DNA of 64,000 nt from Streptomyces mashuensis (GTDB taxonomy: Bacteria > Actinomycetota > Actinomycetes > Streptomycetales > Streptomycetaceae), in NCBI RefSeq assembly GCF_014654785.1, contig NZ_BNBD01000004.1, forward strand, positions 62,001 through 126,000, in the 5' to 3' direction. A program made the position numbers and the translations under genes. Shown piece after piece: positions 1 through 8,543 of the stretch; position 1 is the stretch's first letter, and each line of letters starts with the position of its first letter. The notes beneath the pieces are model-generated. The model saw only the letters and a list, made by a program, of their open reading frames with translations, searched no databases and was not told the DNA's origin.

Positions 1-78
1 GTGTCGCAAATGCACGTGTCGCGGCTACTCTCACGGAGCTTCGCCCGCCTGCGTTCCGCAAATCGAATCGACGCCTAA
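1..78 (+). CDS. SigB/SigF-family sigma factor, C-terminal end only (5' truncated by window)
   Basis: Frame 1 is open from base 1 to a TAA at 76-78 and reads [17 protein letters not shown] near its start. This is the recognition helix and tail of sigma region 4.2, nearly the same as the [17 protein letters not shown] end of the complete sigma gene that follows. The rest of the gene lies outside the window. In S. coelicolor sigF and sigN are adjacent, so this is plausibly the sigF-side member of such a pair; that is inference from synteny. Bases 79-278 downstream hold a short palindrome (83-97) and otherwise only the leader of the next gene. Confidence 0.85.
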   Translation: MSQMHVSRLLSRSFARLRSANRIDA

Positions 79-278
79 CCCCTGCGGGTGACCCGCACTC
101 CGGGCCAGGGGGAAGATAAGTCGACTTGGCGCTACAGCGTGTTGCCGACATGTGACATTCTGCTGGAACTGCGTTTGCCGCAGCGCGGCCTCCGGTATTC
201 AGGTGGGGGCCGAAGCCCCCGGCCGTACCCTCGTCCGGGGCGCCCGCTGTGACCCGTCCGCGACCTCAAGGGGGTGGC

Positions 279-1112
279 ATGTCCGTAGACCTGGGCAGCG
301 CGAAGGTGCTCGCCAACGACGCACCGCACGCCGTGCTCGACGACTGCGAAGCCATCGACACCCGCACCCTCTCCCGCTCCCTCTTCCTCCGGCTGGCCGC
401 GCTGGAGCCCGGGAGCCCCGAGCGCACGTACGTCCGTGACACCCTCATCGAGCTCAACCTCCCCCTCGTGCGCTACGCGGCGGCCCGCTTCCGCAGCCGC
501 AACGAGCCGATGGAAGACATCGTGCAGGTCGGCACCATCGGGCTGATCAAGGCGATCGACCGTTTCGACTGCGAACGCGGCGTGGAATTCCCGACGTTCG
601 CCATGCCCACCGTCGTCGGCGAGATCAAACGCTTCTTCCGGGACACCAGCTGGTCCGTGCGCGTGCCGCGCCGGCTCCAGGAGCTGCGGCTCGCCCTCAC
701 CAAGGCCAGCGACGAGCTCGCACAGAAGCTCGACCGCTCCCCCACCGTGCCCGAACTGGCCCTGTGCCTGGGCGTCTCGGAGGAGGACGTGGTCGACGGC
801 CTCGCCGTGGGCAACGCCTACACCGCCAGCTCGCTGGACTCCCCCTCCCCCGAGGACGACGGCGGCGAGGGCTCGCTGGCCGACCGGCTGGGGTACGAGG
901 ACACGGCGCTGGAAGGCGTGGAGTACCGCGAGTCGCTCAAGCCGCTGCTGGCCAAGCTGCCGCCCCGGGAGCGGCAGATCATCATGCTGCGGTTCTTCGC
1001 CAACATGACCCAGTCGCAGATCGGCGAGGAGGTCGGCATCTCCCAGATGCACGTCTCCCGGCTCCTCACGCGCACCCTCGCCCAGCTGCGCGAAGGGCTC
1101 ATCGCCGACTGA
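279..1112 (+). CDS. sigN: RNA polymerase sigma factor, SigB/SigF/SigN family
   Basis: This is an alternative sigma factor of 277 residues that directs RNA polymerase to stress or developmental promoters. Region 2 is visible around residues 55-115 (YAAARFRSR, then [19 protein letters not shown] and [19 protein letters not shown]). Region 3 follows, and region 4 is at the C terminus ([14 protein letters not shown], then [19 protein letters not shown]). The ATG at 279 is preceded by AAGGGGG at good spacing; a GTG at 249 in the same frame is less likely. The fragment of a second such sigma gene sits directly upstream. In S. coelicolor this arrangement is sigF-sigN, and by orientation this copy would be sigN. 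The family assignment is secure but the exact orthologue is inferred. Confidence 0.93.
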   Translation: MSVDLGSAKVLANDAPHAVLDDCEAIDTRTLSRSLFLRLAALEPGSPERTYVRDTLIELNLPLVRYAAARFRSRNEPMEDIVQVGTIGLIKAIDRFDCERGVEFPTFAMPTVVGEIKRFFRDTSWSVRVPRRLQELRLALTKASDELAQKLDRSPTVPELALCLGVSEEDVVDGLAVGNAYTASSLDSPSPEDDGGEGSLADRLGYEDTALEGVEYRESLKPLLAKLPPRERQIIMLRFFANMTQSQIGEEVGISQMHVSRLLTRTLAQLREGLIAD

Positions 1113-1260
1113 AACCGGCTGAACGCCGAGAGATCGCCGAGAGATCGCCGAGAGAACGACGAGAGAACAACGACGAGAGAGCGCCGACCGAAACCGGCCA
1201 ACCGGCCGGCCGGACGGCAGGACCGTGTACAGCTGACCACCCGTCAGTAACACTGGGCCG

Positions 1261-2079
1261 ATGCGACTGCGCCGGACGACGATCGTCTCCGCCTCTGCCG
1301 TCGTGCTCTGCCTGGGTGCCGTGATCACCGGCTGCGGCGGTGGCGACCGGGAAGGCCGCATCGCCACGGGGGCCGCCGGTCCCGGCGCACCCGGACCGGC
1401 GTACGGAGCCGTGCCGCCCACCGGCGGCGTACGGTTCGTACCGCTGGACGGAGCCGCGCCCCCTGCCCCTCCGGCGTCACCTCTCACCCCGCTCCCCTCC
1501 CCGTACGCGTCGGCGCACCGCGCCCCGCAAGGCCCCGGCCCCACGTCCGGCCCGCCCCGGCCCTCTGCTTCCGCGCCGCCCGCGCCCCATACTCCGGGCG
1601 CCCCGGCCCCGCCCCGTACCGCCGGCACGACCGGCGTACCCGTCCCGGGCGGCCCTCCGTCGCGGCCGAGCCCCGCCACAAGCGGCGGCGGCCCACCGGG
1701 CGGCGGCACTCCGCAGCGCCCACCGGCAGCGTCCCCGCCGACGTCCGTACCGCCCCCGCCGTCCCCCGCCCTCCGTGCGGGCCCGCCCCGCCGCGTACCG
1801 CCCGAACCGGGTGACGTGCCCTGGTGCGAGCGGGTCGCCGTGACCTTCACCAACACCGGCCGCAGCGCGGTCACCGCCGGCTCCGTCGTCCTGGGCACCC
1901 ACGTCCTCGGCCCCCTGGGCACCGACTGGACGACCCTCCCCTCCGTACACCCGCTGCCCGTACCCATCGCGCCCGGCGGCACCGCCGAGGGGCGCTGGAC
2001 GGTGTGCGTCGACGCCTGGCGCGTCCCGCCGGGCTGGTGGATCGAGACCCGCGACGTCTGGCCCGCGGCATCCCCCTGA
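1261..2079 (+). CDS. Pro-rich secreted lipoprotein
   Basis: The protein has 272 residues. It starts with a basic N-terminus and hydrophobic stretch ending in a lipobox (VITGC, Cys about residue 25), so it should be anchored to the outer face of the membrane. Residues about 40-185 are a low-complexity Pro/Ala/Gly/Ser linker likely to span the cell wall. The C-terminal 90 residues look folded (VAVTFTNTGRSAVTAGSVVLG and two Cys) and read like a small beta-sandwich domain. I do not recognise the family. There is no clear ribosome binding site, and the 148 bases upstream contain a short imperfect tandem repeat (gagagatcgcc units around 1127-1160). Confidence 0.8.
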   Translation: MRLRRTTIVSASAVVLCLGAVITGCGGGDREGRIATGAAGPGAPGPAYGAVPPTGGVRFVPLDGAAPPAPPASPLTPLPSPYASAHRAPQGPGPTSGPPRPSASAPPAPHTPGAPAPPRTAGTTGVPVPGGPPSRPSPATSGGGPPGGGTPQRPPAASPPTSVPPPPSPALRAGPPRRVPPEPGDVPWCERVAVTFTNTGRSAVTAGSVVLGTHVLGPLGTDWTTLPSVHPLPVPIAPGGTAEGRWTVCVDAWRVPPGWWIETRDVWPAASP

Positions 2080-2172
2080 GCCCCCGGCCCAGGCCCCAGA
2101 CCTCTGATCTGCATCTTTACGTACCACCGGGGAACCCTTGGCGCTTCCTTTACCACCGAATGCCCGATTTCG

Positions 2173-2215
2173 TTTGCCTTCAGCAACCAATCTTCCTATG
2201 GTTGCCCTAAGCAAC
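2173..2215. promoter_or_regulatory. Two tandem MarR-type operator sites
   Basis: Two 15-bp dyads lie 38-80 bases before the MarR start codon: TTTGCCTTCAGCAAC (2173-2187) and GTTGCCCTAAGCAAC (2201-2215). The second is a perfect GTTGC/GCAAC inverted repeat with a 5-bp centre and the first differs by one arm base. They start 28 bp apart. The TTGC-N5-GCAA form is typical of MarR-family operators, and the position suggests autoregulation of the marR-MFS unit downstream. Confidence 0.6.
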
Positions 2216-2253
2216 AACAACCGTTTCCGGCGTGCAGCAAGGAGTCCCGGCCG

Positions 2254-2748
2254 ATGGCCGCACAGGAGCAGTACGAGGAGCTGGCCCGCCAGCTCAGCGC
2301 CATCGGCGCCGTCAAGCGCGGCCTGAGCCGGGTCCTTCCCCAGGACTGCTCACCCGCCACGGCGATCCTCCTCGCGCTGCTCTCCCAGCACGGCGAGATG
2401 CGCATGAGCAAGCTCGGCGAGCTGCTGGGCATCGACGCCTCCGTGACCAGCCGGCACGTCGCGTACGCGGCCGAGCGCGGCTGGATCGAGCGGCACCCCG
2501 ACCCGCTGGACAAGCGGGGCCGGCTGCTGCGCCTCACGCCCTCGGGCGACGCGCAGCTGGGAGAGGTCTCCGCCCGTTACACCGACGCGCTCGCCGCCTG
2601 TCTGCACGACTGGTCCGACGACGACGTCACCCGCCTCAACGCGCTGCTCCGCAGGCTGCGCGAGGACTTCGGCGAGTGCCGCCCCCGGGCGGCCGTGCCG
2701 GCGCACCGGGACGCTTCCCGGCCCACCACCCCCCGTACACCCGCGTAA
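2254..2748 (+). CDS. MarR-family transcriptional regulator
   Basis: This winged-helix regulator has 164 residues. The core is seen at residues 45-105: MSKLGELLGIDASVTSRHV is the recognition helix region, and IERHPDPLDKRGRLLRLT is the wing with the characteristic DxRxR-like turn. The ATG at 2254 follows AAGGAG at 2239-2244. The gene ends 22 bases before a DHA2 drug exporter in the same direction, so it probably represses that transporter and itself through the paired dyads upstream. The C-terminal 25 residues are basic and low complexity. Confidence 0.93.
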   Translation: MAAQEQYEELARQLSAIGAVKRGLSRVLPQDCSPATAILLALLSQHGEMRMSKLGELLGIDASVTSRHVAYAAERGWIERHPDPLDKRGRLLRLTPSGDAQLGEVSARYTDALAACLHDWSDDDVTRLNALLRRLREDFGECRPRAAVPAHRDASRPTTPRTPA

Positions 2749-2770
2749 CCCCCCACCTGAAAGGACGTCC

Positions 2771-4399
2771 ATGGCCAAGACCACACCAGCCGGTGTGCGG
2801 GACGCCTCCACCGCCGGCGAGGCCGCCCCGATGTCGCACCGCCAGATAATGGAGGCCCTCTCGGGCCTGCTGCTCGGCATGTTCGTCGCGATCCTCTCCT
2901 CGACGATCGTCTCGAACGCGCTGCCGGAGATCATCCACGACCTGCACGGCAGCCAGTCCTCCTACACCTGGGTCGTCACCGCCTCGCTGCTGGCGATGAC
3001 CGCCTCCACCCCGCTGTGGGGCAAGCTGTCCGACCTGTTCAGCAAGAAGCTGCTGGTCCAGCTGTCCCTGGTGATCTACGTGGCCGGTTCCGTGGTCGCC
3101 GGCCTGTCCCAGAACACCGGCATGCTCATCGCCTGCCGCGTCGTCCAGGGCATCGGCGTGGGCGGTCTCTCCGCGCTCGCCCAGATCGTCATGGCGGCCA
3201 TGATCTCCCCGCGTGAGCGCGGCCGTTACTCCGGCTACCTCGGTGCGACCTTCGCCGTCGCCACCGTCGGCGGCCCGCTGCTGGGCGGCGTCATCACCGA
3301 CACCGACTGGCTCGGCTGGCGCTGGTGCTTCTACGTCGGCGTGCCCTTCGCGATCATCGCGCTGGTCGTGCTGCAGAAGACCCTGAAGCTGCCCGTGGTG
3401 AAGCGCGACGTCAAGGTCGACTGGCTCGGCGCGTTCTTCATCACCGCCTCCGTCACCCTGCTGCTGATCTGGGTCACCCGGGCCGGCAAGGGCAAGGACT
3501 ACGACTGGGTCTCCTGGCAGAGCGGCGTCATGGTCGCCGGCTCGGTGCTGCTCGCCGCGCTGTTCGTGCTGGCCGAGTCCAAGGCGGCCGAACCGATCAT
3601 CCCGCTGCGGCTGTTCCGCAACAAGACGATCGCGCTGTCCGCGCTCGCCAGCCTCTTCGTGGGCGTGGCGATGTTCGCCGGCACCGTCTTCTTCTCCCAG
3701 TACTTCCAGCTGGCCCGCGGCGAGTCGCCGACCATGTCCGGCGTGCTGACCATCCCGATGATCGCCGGACTCTTCGTCTCCTCGACGGTCTCCGGCCAGG
3801 TCATCACCAAGACCGGCCGCTGGAAGGCGTGGCTGCTCAGCGGTGGCGTGCTGCTCACGGCGGGCCTGGGCCTGCTGGGCGGCATGCGGTACGACACCCC
3901 GTACTGGCACCTGGCCGTCTTCATGGCCCTCACCGGTCTCGGCATCGGCATGATGATGCAGAACCTGGTGCTGGCCGCCCAGAACCAGGTCGAGCCCAAG
4001 GACCTCGGTGCCGCCAGCTCCGTCGTCACCTTCTTCCGCTCGCTCGGCGGCGCGGTGGGCGTCTCGGTGCTCGGCGCGGTCCTCGCCACCCGCGTCCCGG
4101 ACTACGTCCGCGACGGCCTGATGAAGCTCGGCCCGAAGGCGGTCGCCGCCATGGGCCACGGCGGGACGAGCGGCGGGGGCATCCCCGACCTGAAGGCGCT
4201 GCCGGCCCCGGTCCGCGACGTGATCGAGAGCGCGTACGGCCACGGCATCGGCGACGTCTTCCTCTACGCGGCGCCCTGCGCGCTGATCGCCTTCCTGGTG
4301 ACGCTGTTCATCAAGGAGGTCGCTCTGAAGAGCACGGCGGCGGCCGCCCCGGCCACCGCCACCACCGAGACTCCGGTACGGAGCACGGCACGCCGCTGA
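2771..4399 (+). CDS. DHA2-type (EmrB/QacA) MFS drug:H+ antiporter
   Basis: This integral membrane exporter has 542 residues with about 14 hydrophobic segments, the DHA2 layout. Motif A is visible as TPLWGKLSDLFSKKLLVQ after the second helix. The first helix carries the family signature MFVAILSSTIVSNALPEI, and motif C-like Gly/Pro residues occur in GATFAVATVGGPLLGGV. It probably expels amphiphilic toxic compounds using the proton gradient. It follows the MarR gene at 22 bases and is likely co-transcribed with it. The substrate cannot be read from sequence. A strong hairpin ends the unit. Confidence 0.93.
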   Translation: MAKTTPAGVRDASTAGEAAPMSHRQIMEALSGLLLGMFVAILSSTIVSNALPEIIHDLHGSQSSYTWVVTASLLAMTASTPLWGKLSDLFSKKLLVQLSLVIYVAGSVVAGLSQNTGMLIACRVVQGIGVGGLSALAQIVMAAMISPRERGRYSGYLGATFAVATVGGPLLGGVITDTDWLGWRWCFYVGVPFAIIALVVLQKTLKLPVVKRDVKVDWLGAFFITASVTLLLIWVTRAGKGKDYDWVSWQSGVMVAGSVLLAALFVLAESKAAEPIIPLRLFRNKTIALSALASLFVGVAMFAGTVFFSQYFQLARGESPTMSGVLTIPMIAGLFVSSTVSGQVITKTGRWKAWLLSGGVLLTAGLGLLGGMRYDTPYWHLAVFMALTGLGIGMMMQNLVLAAQNQVEPKDLGAASSVVTFFRSLGGAVGVSVLGAVLATRVPDYVRDGLMKLGPKAVAAMGHGGTSGGGIPDLKALPAPVRDVIESAYGHGIGDVFLYAAPCALIAFLVTLFIKEVALKSTAAAAPATATTETPVRSTARR

Positions 4400-4495
4400 G
4401 CGGAGGCGCGCCGGGCAGGTACCGGAAGCGGCCCCGGCGGGGTGTGCGCGAAACGGCAGGGGACGGCCCTGCGCGCACCCCTCCGGGGCCGGGAA

Positions 4496-4545
4496 CACGA
4501 CGAAGGCGCCGCCCCCCGAGAAGGGGGGCGGCGCCGTTCGTCGTG
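4496..4545. terminator. Bidirectional terminator between convergent genes
   Basis: A 13-bp perfect GC-rich stem (GGCGCCGCCCCCC at 4505-4517 with its complement at 4523-4535) closes a 5-base loop. It extends outward through CACGACGAA/TTCGTCGTG arms with one bulged base. It sits between the rightward MFS gene and the leftward TetR gene and should serve both. Confidence 0.8.
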
Positions 4546-4563
4546 CCACCGTTCCAGCGGTGG

Positions 4564-5367
4564 CTACGGTGCCTGCGGTGCCTGCGGACTGTCGCGGTGG
4601 CGGTCGCGCATGACCTCGATGCCGGCGATGACCGTCTCGAGACCGAGCTCGAAGTCGCGCTGCCACAGCTCCTCGATCGGCTCGCCCTCGCGGGCCTCGA
4701 CCAGCTCCACCGCCTCGGGCACGGTCCGGGTGATCTCCGGGCTGCTGAGGACGAGGTCCTTGGCCTTCTCGTAGTACTCGTCCAGGTCCATGCCCTCCTC
4801 CCGCACCCGGGCCCGGTGGAGGCTCTCCAGCGACGCGAAGCCGTACACGAACTGGAAGAGCGCGCCGAGGGAGCCGGTCAGCTCCGCGGGGCGCACACCG
4901 GAGCGGCGCATCACGGCGAGCAGCGTGTCGGAGAAGCGCAGCGCCTTCGGACCCATGTTGAAGTAGCGGGACAGCAGCTGCGGCACCCACGGGTGGGCGA
5001 CCAGGACGCGGCGGTAGGTGACGGCCATGGCGCGGAGCTGGTCGCGCCAGTCGGCGCCCTCCTCGGCCGGGTCCGGCACGTCCAGCTCGGCCCAGACCTC
5101 GTCGACGGCGTACTCGAGGAGGTCGTCCTTGGTCTTGACGTACCAGTAGACCGACATGGCGGTCACGCCCAGCTCCGCGGCGAGCTTGCGCATGGAGAAC
5201 TTGGCCAGGCCCTCCGCGTCCAGCATGCGCACCGTGGTCGCCACGATCCGCGGCAGGTCGAGCCCGCCCTCGCCGGGCGCGCCCTCCGCCCTGCGCCGCG
5301 GCGCCTCGTCCTTGCCGGCCAGCCAGACGCTGGTGCGGGGGGTGCCCTTGCGACCGCCGCTCGCCAT
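4564..5367 (-). CDS. TetR-family regulator with tetracycline-repressor-like C-terminal domain
   Basis: The protein has 267 residues. The N-terminal HTH is visible as FSMRKLAAELGVTAMSVYWYV (about residues 57-77). The C-terminal part (YRRVLVAHPWVPQLLSRY, FQFVYGFASLESLHRARV) matches the TetR_C all-helical ligand domain. I chose the ATG at 5367, with GGGAGAG at good spacing; an in-frame ATG at 5388 is possible. It lies 82 bases downstream of the MFS exporter gene in the same direction. It probably represses that exporter and is released by an exported drug. The gap between them holds a GCATA-N12-TATGC inverted repeat that could be a second operator. Confidence 0.9.
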   Translation of the reverse strand: MASGGRKGTPRTSVWLAGKDEAPRRRAEGAPGEGGLDLPRIVATTVRMLDAEGLAKFSMRKLAAELGVTAMSVYWYVKTKDDLLEYAVDEVWAELDVPDPAEEGADWRDQLRAMAVTYRRVLVAHPWVPQLLSRYFNMGPKALRFSDTLLAVMRRSGVRPAELTGSLGALFQFVYGFASLESLHRARVREEGMDLDEYYEKAKDLVLSSPEITRTVPEAVELVEAREGEPIEELWQRDFELGLETVIAGIEVMRDRHRDSPQAPQAP

Positions 5368-5449
5368 GTGCGCGCTCTCCCTCTTCACTGCGCCGTCTTC
5401 CCTGCGCCGTCTTCCCTGCGCATACGTGTCGAATGCTATGCAGCCGTCG

Positions 5450-7003
5450 CTACGCGGCGGACTGCCGGGCCGACCGCTCCGCGCGGCGCAGCAGCAGGCC
5501 GGAGACGAGGCCGCCGGCCAGGACGGCCGCGGCGCCCACCAGCTGGCCGGACTGCACGCCGGAGGCGAAGGCGTCCTGGACGGCCGCGCGCTCGCCGGGC
5601 GTGCGGGTGAGCTGGAGCGCGGCGGGCAGGGAGCCGGCGCCGGTGGCGACGGCGGGCAGGAGCGAGGCGAAGCGGGAGTTGAGGACGGCGCCGAGGACGG
5701 CGACGCCGAGGCCGTTGCCGCACTCCTGGAGCGTGCCGTTGACGCCGGCGCCCACGCCGGCCTTCTCCGGCGGGATGGCCGACATGATGGCGTTGGCCAT
5801 GGCGGGCATGGAGAGCGCGAGGCCGGCGCCCATGACGATCAGGCCGGCCAGCATGCCGCCGTAGCCGTGCGCGCCGAGCAGGGCGATCATCGCGAGGCCC
5901 GCGGCGAGCAGGGTCATGCCGCCCGCGATGGCGGCCGGTGCGCCGACCTTGCCCATCAGCCGGGCGCCGACGCCGGTGAGGTTGAGGACGACGATGACGA
6001 GCGCGAGCGGCGTCATGCGCAGGCCGGTCTGGAGCGGGTCGTAGTGCAGCACGAGCTGGAGGTGCTGGGTGAGGAGGAAGAACGAGCCGCCCATGCCGAA
6101 CGCCACGAGGATGCCGCCCGCGACCGCGGCGACGAACCGGCTGTGGCGGAAGAAGTGCATGTCGAGCATCGGGTACGGGAAGCGGCTCTCCCACACGGCG
6201 AAGACGGCGAGGACGACGAGGCCGGTGATGCCGGAGCCGAGCACGCGGCCGGAGGTCCAGCCGTGGCCGGGGCCGGAGATGATCGCGAAGACGACGCCGG
6301 TCATGCCGAGGGTGGAGAGCAGGGCGCCGACCAGGTCGGGCCGGTCGCCGGTGCCGTTCTTCGACTCGGGCACCCACTTGAGGACGGCGAGCAGGCCGAT
6401 CACCGCGACGGGCAGGTTGATGAGGAAGACCGAGCCCCACCAGAAGTGGTTGAGCAGGCTGCCGCCGATGAGCGGGCCGGCGGCGAAGCCGAGCGAACCG
6501 ACCGCGCCCCACAGGCCGATGGCCTTGGGCCGCTCCTCGTCGTCGAATATCTGCACGACGACGGCGAGCGTGGTGGTCATCAGGAGGGCGCCGCCGACGC
6601 CCATGCCGGCCCGTGCGGCGATCAGCTGGCCGGTGGTCTGCGACAGCGCGGCGACGAGCGAGCCGGCGCCGAAGAGGGCGAGGCCGAGGGCGAGCAGCTT
6701 CTTGCGGCCGTAGCGGTCGGCGGCGTTGCCGGCCGCGAGCAGCAGGCCCGCCTGCACCAGCGAGTAGGCGTTGAGCATCCACTGGACGTCCGCGGTGGTC
6801 GCGCCCATCTCCTTGGTGAGGGAGGGGACGGCGACCGTGAGGATCGTGTTGTCCAGCAGGACGGTCAGCTGGGCGAGGCAGATGACGCCGAGGACGAGCC
6901 ACCGGGTGGGGTTGCGGTGCGGGTGCGGGTGCGGTTCCGGCGCGGTGGGGTCGGAGGCCGGGCCGGAGGTGGCGGGTGGTGATCCGGCGGTGGTCGACGG
7001 CAT
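5450..7003 (-). CDS. DHA2-type MFS multidrug exporter
   Basis: The protein has 517 residues and about 14 membrane segments. It begins with WLVLGVICLAQLTVLLDNTIL (family signature, quoted to the LDxTI core), has motif A as NAADRYGRKKLLALGL, and motif C as GSLGFAAGPLIGGSLL. It is an antibiotic efflux pump of the same class as the 2771-4399 gene but clearly a different subfamily. The TetR gene follows downstream, and the divergent LLM oxidoreductase gene shares the upstream region, which carries three related dyad sites (7047-7108). The start ATG at 7003 follows AAGGGGGA. Confidence 0.93.
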   Translation of the reverse strand: MPSTTAGSPPATSGPASDPTAPEPHPHPHRNPTRWLVLGVICLAQLTVLLDNTILTVAVPSLTKEMGATTADVQWMLNAYSLVQAGLLLAAGNAADRYGRKKLLALGLALFGAGSLVAALSQTTGQLIAARAGMGVGGALLMTTTLAVVVQIFDDEERPKAIGLWGAVGSLGFAAGPLIGGSLLNHFWWGSVFLINLPVAVIGLLAVLKWVPESKNGTGDRPDLVGALLSTLGMTGVVFAIISGPGHGWTSGRVLGSGITGLVVLAVFAVWESRFPYPMLDMHFFRHSRFVAAVAGGILVAFGMGGSFFLLTQHLQLVLHYDPLQTGLRMTPLALVIVVLNLTGVGARLMGKVGAPAAIAGGMTLLAAGLAMIALLGAHGYGGMLAGLIVMGAGLALSMPAMANAIMSAIPPEKAGVGAGVNGTLQECGNGLGVAVLGAVLNSRFASLLPAVATGAGSLPAALQLTRTPGERAAVQDAFASGVQSGQLVGAAAVLAGGLVSGLLLRRAERSARQSAA

Positions 7004-7046
7004 GAGGGGTCCCCCTTGGTTTTCTACGGGTCTTCTACAGCTCTTC

Positions 7047-7108
7047 TACGGTGTATGGCCGAGCTGGCGTCGTACACCGTACAAGAGTCCCTGTACGCCG
7101 TACAAGAC
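7047..7108. promoter_or_regulatory. Triplicated TetR-type operator in a divergent promoter
   Basis: The segment contains GTACACCGTACAAGAG (7072-7087) and GTACGCCGTACAAGAC (7093-7108), 21 bp apart start to start. A related tacggtgta core lies at about 7049-7057. On the other strand these read TTGTACGGYGTAC, a TetR-like half-dyad arrangement. Three tcttctac-like octamers lie just to the left (about 7020-7050). The position between the MFS start (7003) and the LLM start (7189) suggests control of both by the TetR protein of the MFS operon. Confidence 0.55.
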
Positions 7109-7188
7109 TTTTTTCGATCAACGGATTCGGGGCCGCCTCAGGACTGCGGACAGGGAATAAGCGGACGAGACCTCCGGTTGACCGGGGC

Positions 7189-8103
7189 ATGAGCGAAGAT
7201 CACGAAGCAACGGGGCGCACGCTCGCGTCCCGGCTCGGCACCATCGGGCTCTGGGCCGTCGGCCTGCGCGCGGACGACGCCTCGCGGGTCGGCGAAGTGC
7301 GCGAGGCGGCAGCGGAGTTGGAGGAGCTGGGTTACGGCGCGCTGTGGGTCGGCGGCAACCCCTCGCTGGAGCAGATCGCCCCCTTGCTGGAGGCCACGAC
7401 CCGGGTCACCGTCGGGACCAGCATCCTCAGCATCTGGGACCACGAGGCCCCGGCCGTCGCCGCCGGCGTCGCGGCACTGCCGGCCGGGCAGCGCGAACGC
7501 TTCCTCCTCGGCCTGGGCGCGAGCCACTCCCATCTCGCCAAGGACTACGCGCGCCCGTACACGACCATGCGGCGCTACCTCGACGCGCTCGACGCCGCAC
7601 CCGTACCGCTGCCGGCCGGGCAGCGGCTGCTGGCGGCGCTCGGCCCGAAGATGCTGGAGCTCGCCCGCGACCGGGCGGCCGGCGCCCTGCCGTACCTCGT
7701 GACCGCCGAGCACACCGCACAGGCCCGCGAACGCCTCGGCGAGGGCCCGCTGCTCGCGCCCGAGCTGAAGGTCGTCCTCGACACCGACCCGGCGCGCGCC
7801 CGCGAACGCGCCCGCGCCTACCTCGGCTTCTACCTGCCCATGCCCAACTACCGGAACAACCTGCTGCGGCTGGGCTTCACCGAGGACGACTTCGCCGGCG
7901 ACGGCAGCGACCGCCTGGTCGAGGCGCTCTTCGCGCTCGGCGACGGCGAGGCGGTACGGGCCCGCGTGGACGCGTTCCTCGCGGCGGGCGCCGACCACGT
8001 GGCGCTCCAGGTCGTCCCGGAGGGCGACCCGCGGACCACCGAGCCGCCACGCGCACTGTGGCGGACCCTGGCCGAGGAGCTCGCGCTCGGCAACGGCCAC
8101 TGA
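7189..8103 (+). CDS. LLM-class (luciferase-like, F420-type) oxidoreductase
   Basis: The protein has 304 residues and a TIM-barrel luciferase-like fold. It opens with GTIGLWAVGLRADD and continues with AELEELGYGALWVGG, TTRVTVGTSILSIW, RERFLLGLGASH and VRARVDAFLAAGADHVALQV. These are typical of the TIGR03620-like F420-dependent family. Such enzymes use coenzyme F420 or FMN in redox reactions; the substrate is unknown. The ATG at 7189 was chosen because upstream codons would run into the operator region. It is divergent from the drug exporter and may share its regulator. Confidence 0.88.
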   Translation: MSEDHEATGRTLASRLGTIGLWAVGLRADDASRVGEVREAAAELEELGYGALWVGGNPSLEQIAPLLEATTRVTVGTSILSIWDHEAPAVAAGVAALPAGQRERFLLGLGASHSHLAKDYARPYTTMRRYLDALDAAPVPLPAGQRLLAALGPKMLELARDRAAGALPYLVTAEHTAQARERLGEGPLLAPELKVVLDTDPARARERARAYLGFYLPMPNYRNNLLRLGFTEDDFAGDGSDRLVEALFALGDGEAVRARVDAFLAAGADHVALQVVPEGDPRTTEPPRALWRTLAEELALGNGH

Positions 8104-8127
8104 CCGACGGACCGGGCCCCGGAAAAC

Positions 8128-8164
8128 ACCGAGGGCCCGGTACGAAACGTACCGGGCCCTCGGT
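8128..8164. terminator. Perfect 17-bp hairpin terminator
   Basis: ACCGAGGGCCCGGTACG at 8128-8144 pairs exactly with 8148-8164 around an AAA loop. It separates the rightward LLM gene from the leftward tRNA-fMet gene and is suited to terminate both. Confidence 0.85.
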
Positions 8165-8170
8165 CTTGAG

Positions 8171-8244
8171 TAGCGGGGACAGGATTTGAACCTGCGACCT
8201 CTGGGTTATGAGCCCAGCGAGCTACCGAGCTGCTCCACCCCGCG
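8171..8244 (-). tRNA. Initiator tRNA-fMet (anticodon CAU)
   Basis: The 74-nt cloverleaf starts CGCGGGGTGGAGCAG and has the anticodon stem-loop CTGGG-CTCATAA-CCCAG. It carries the three consecutive G:C pairs that mark initiators and an unpaired first acceptor position (C1 opposite U72). The T-arm is GCAGGTTCAAATCCTGT. CCA is not encoded. It is the first of three leftward tRNA genes. Confidence 0.93.
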
Positions 8245-8286
8245 ACGGTCGAAAAGCCGGGTCCAAAAGTCCCGGCCTTCCGGCTG

Positions 8287-8359
8287 TGCGCTCGGCAGGA
8301 TTCGAACCTGCAACCTCTTGATCCGTAGTCAAGTGCTCTATCCGTTAAGCTACGAGCGC
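8287..8359 (-). tRNA. tRNA-Arg (anticodon ACG)
   Basis: The 73-nt cloverleaf starts GCGCTCGTAGCTTAACGG, with anticodon arm TTGA-CTACGGA-TCAA and T-arm GCAGGTTCGAATCCTGC. The acceptor GCGCTCG pairs with CGAGCGC and the discriminator is A. CCA is not encoded. Confidence 0.93.
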
Positions 8360-8440
8360 TCGGCTTCCCGGCTGGTTTCCCGGCCGGTCGGCGTTGCGGG
8401 AACAACATTACATGAACCTCGCCGCGAGACGAAATCCGTT

Positions 8441-8490
8441 CCCCACACCCCCACTGACCTGCGGAAACACAGGTCAGTGGGGGTGTGGGG
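8441..8490. terminator. 21-bp perfect hairpin between tRNA genes
   Basis: Bases 8441-8461 (CCCCACACCCCCACTGACCTG) are exactly complementary to 8470-8490 around an 8-base CGGAAACA loop. No T-run follows, as is usual in streptomycetes. The stem is unusually long and sits between tRNA-Arg and the terminator of tRNA-Ser(GCT). It may block read-through or be part of a processed transcript. Confidence 0.6.
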
Positions 8491-8502
8491 AGGAAACGAC
8501 GA

Positions 8503-8533
8503 AGCCCCGGCCGCCACAAGGACGACCGGGGCT
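8503..8533 (-). terminator. Terminator of tRNA-Ser(GCU)
   Basis: AGCCCCGG (8503-8510) pairs with CCGGGGCT (8526-8533), and partly complementary inner bases extend the stem. It lies immediately 3' of the leftward tRNA-Ser gene. Confidence 0.65.
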
Positions 8534-8543
8534 CACGCGACGG

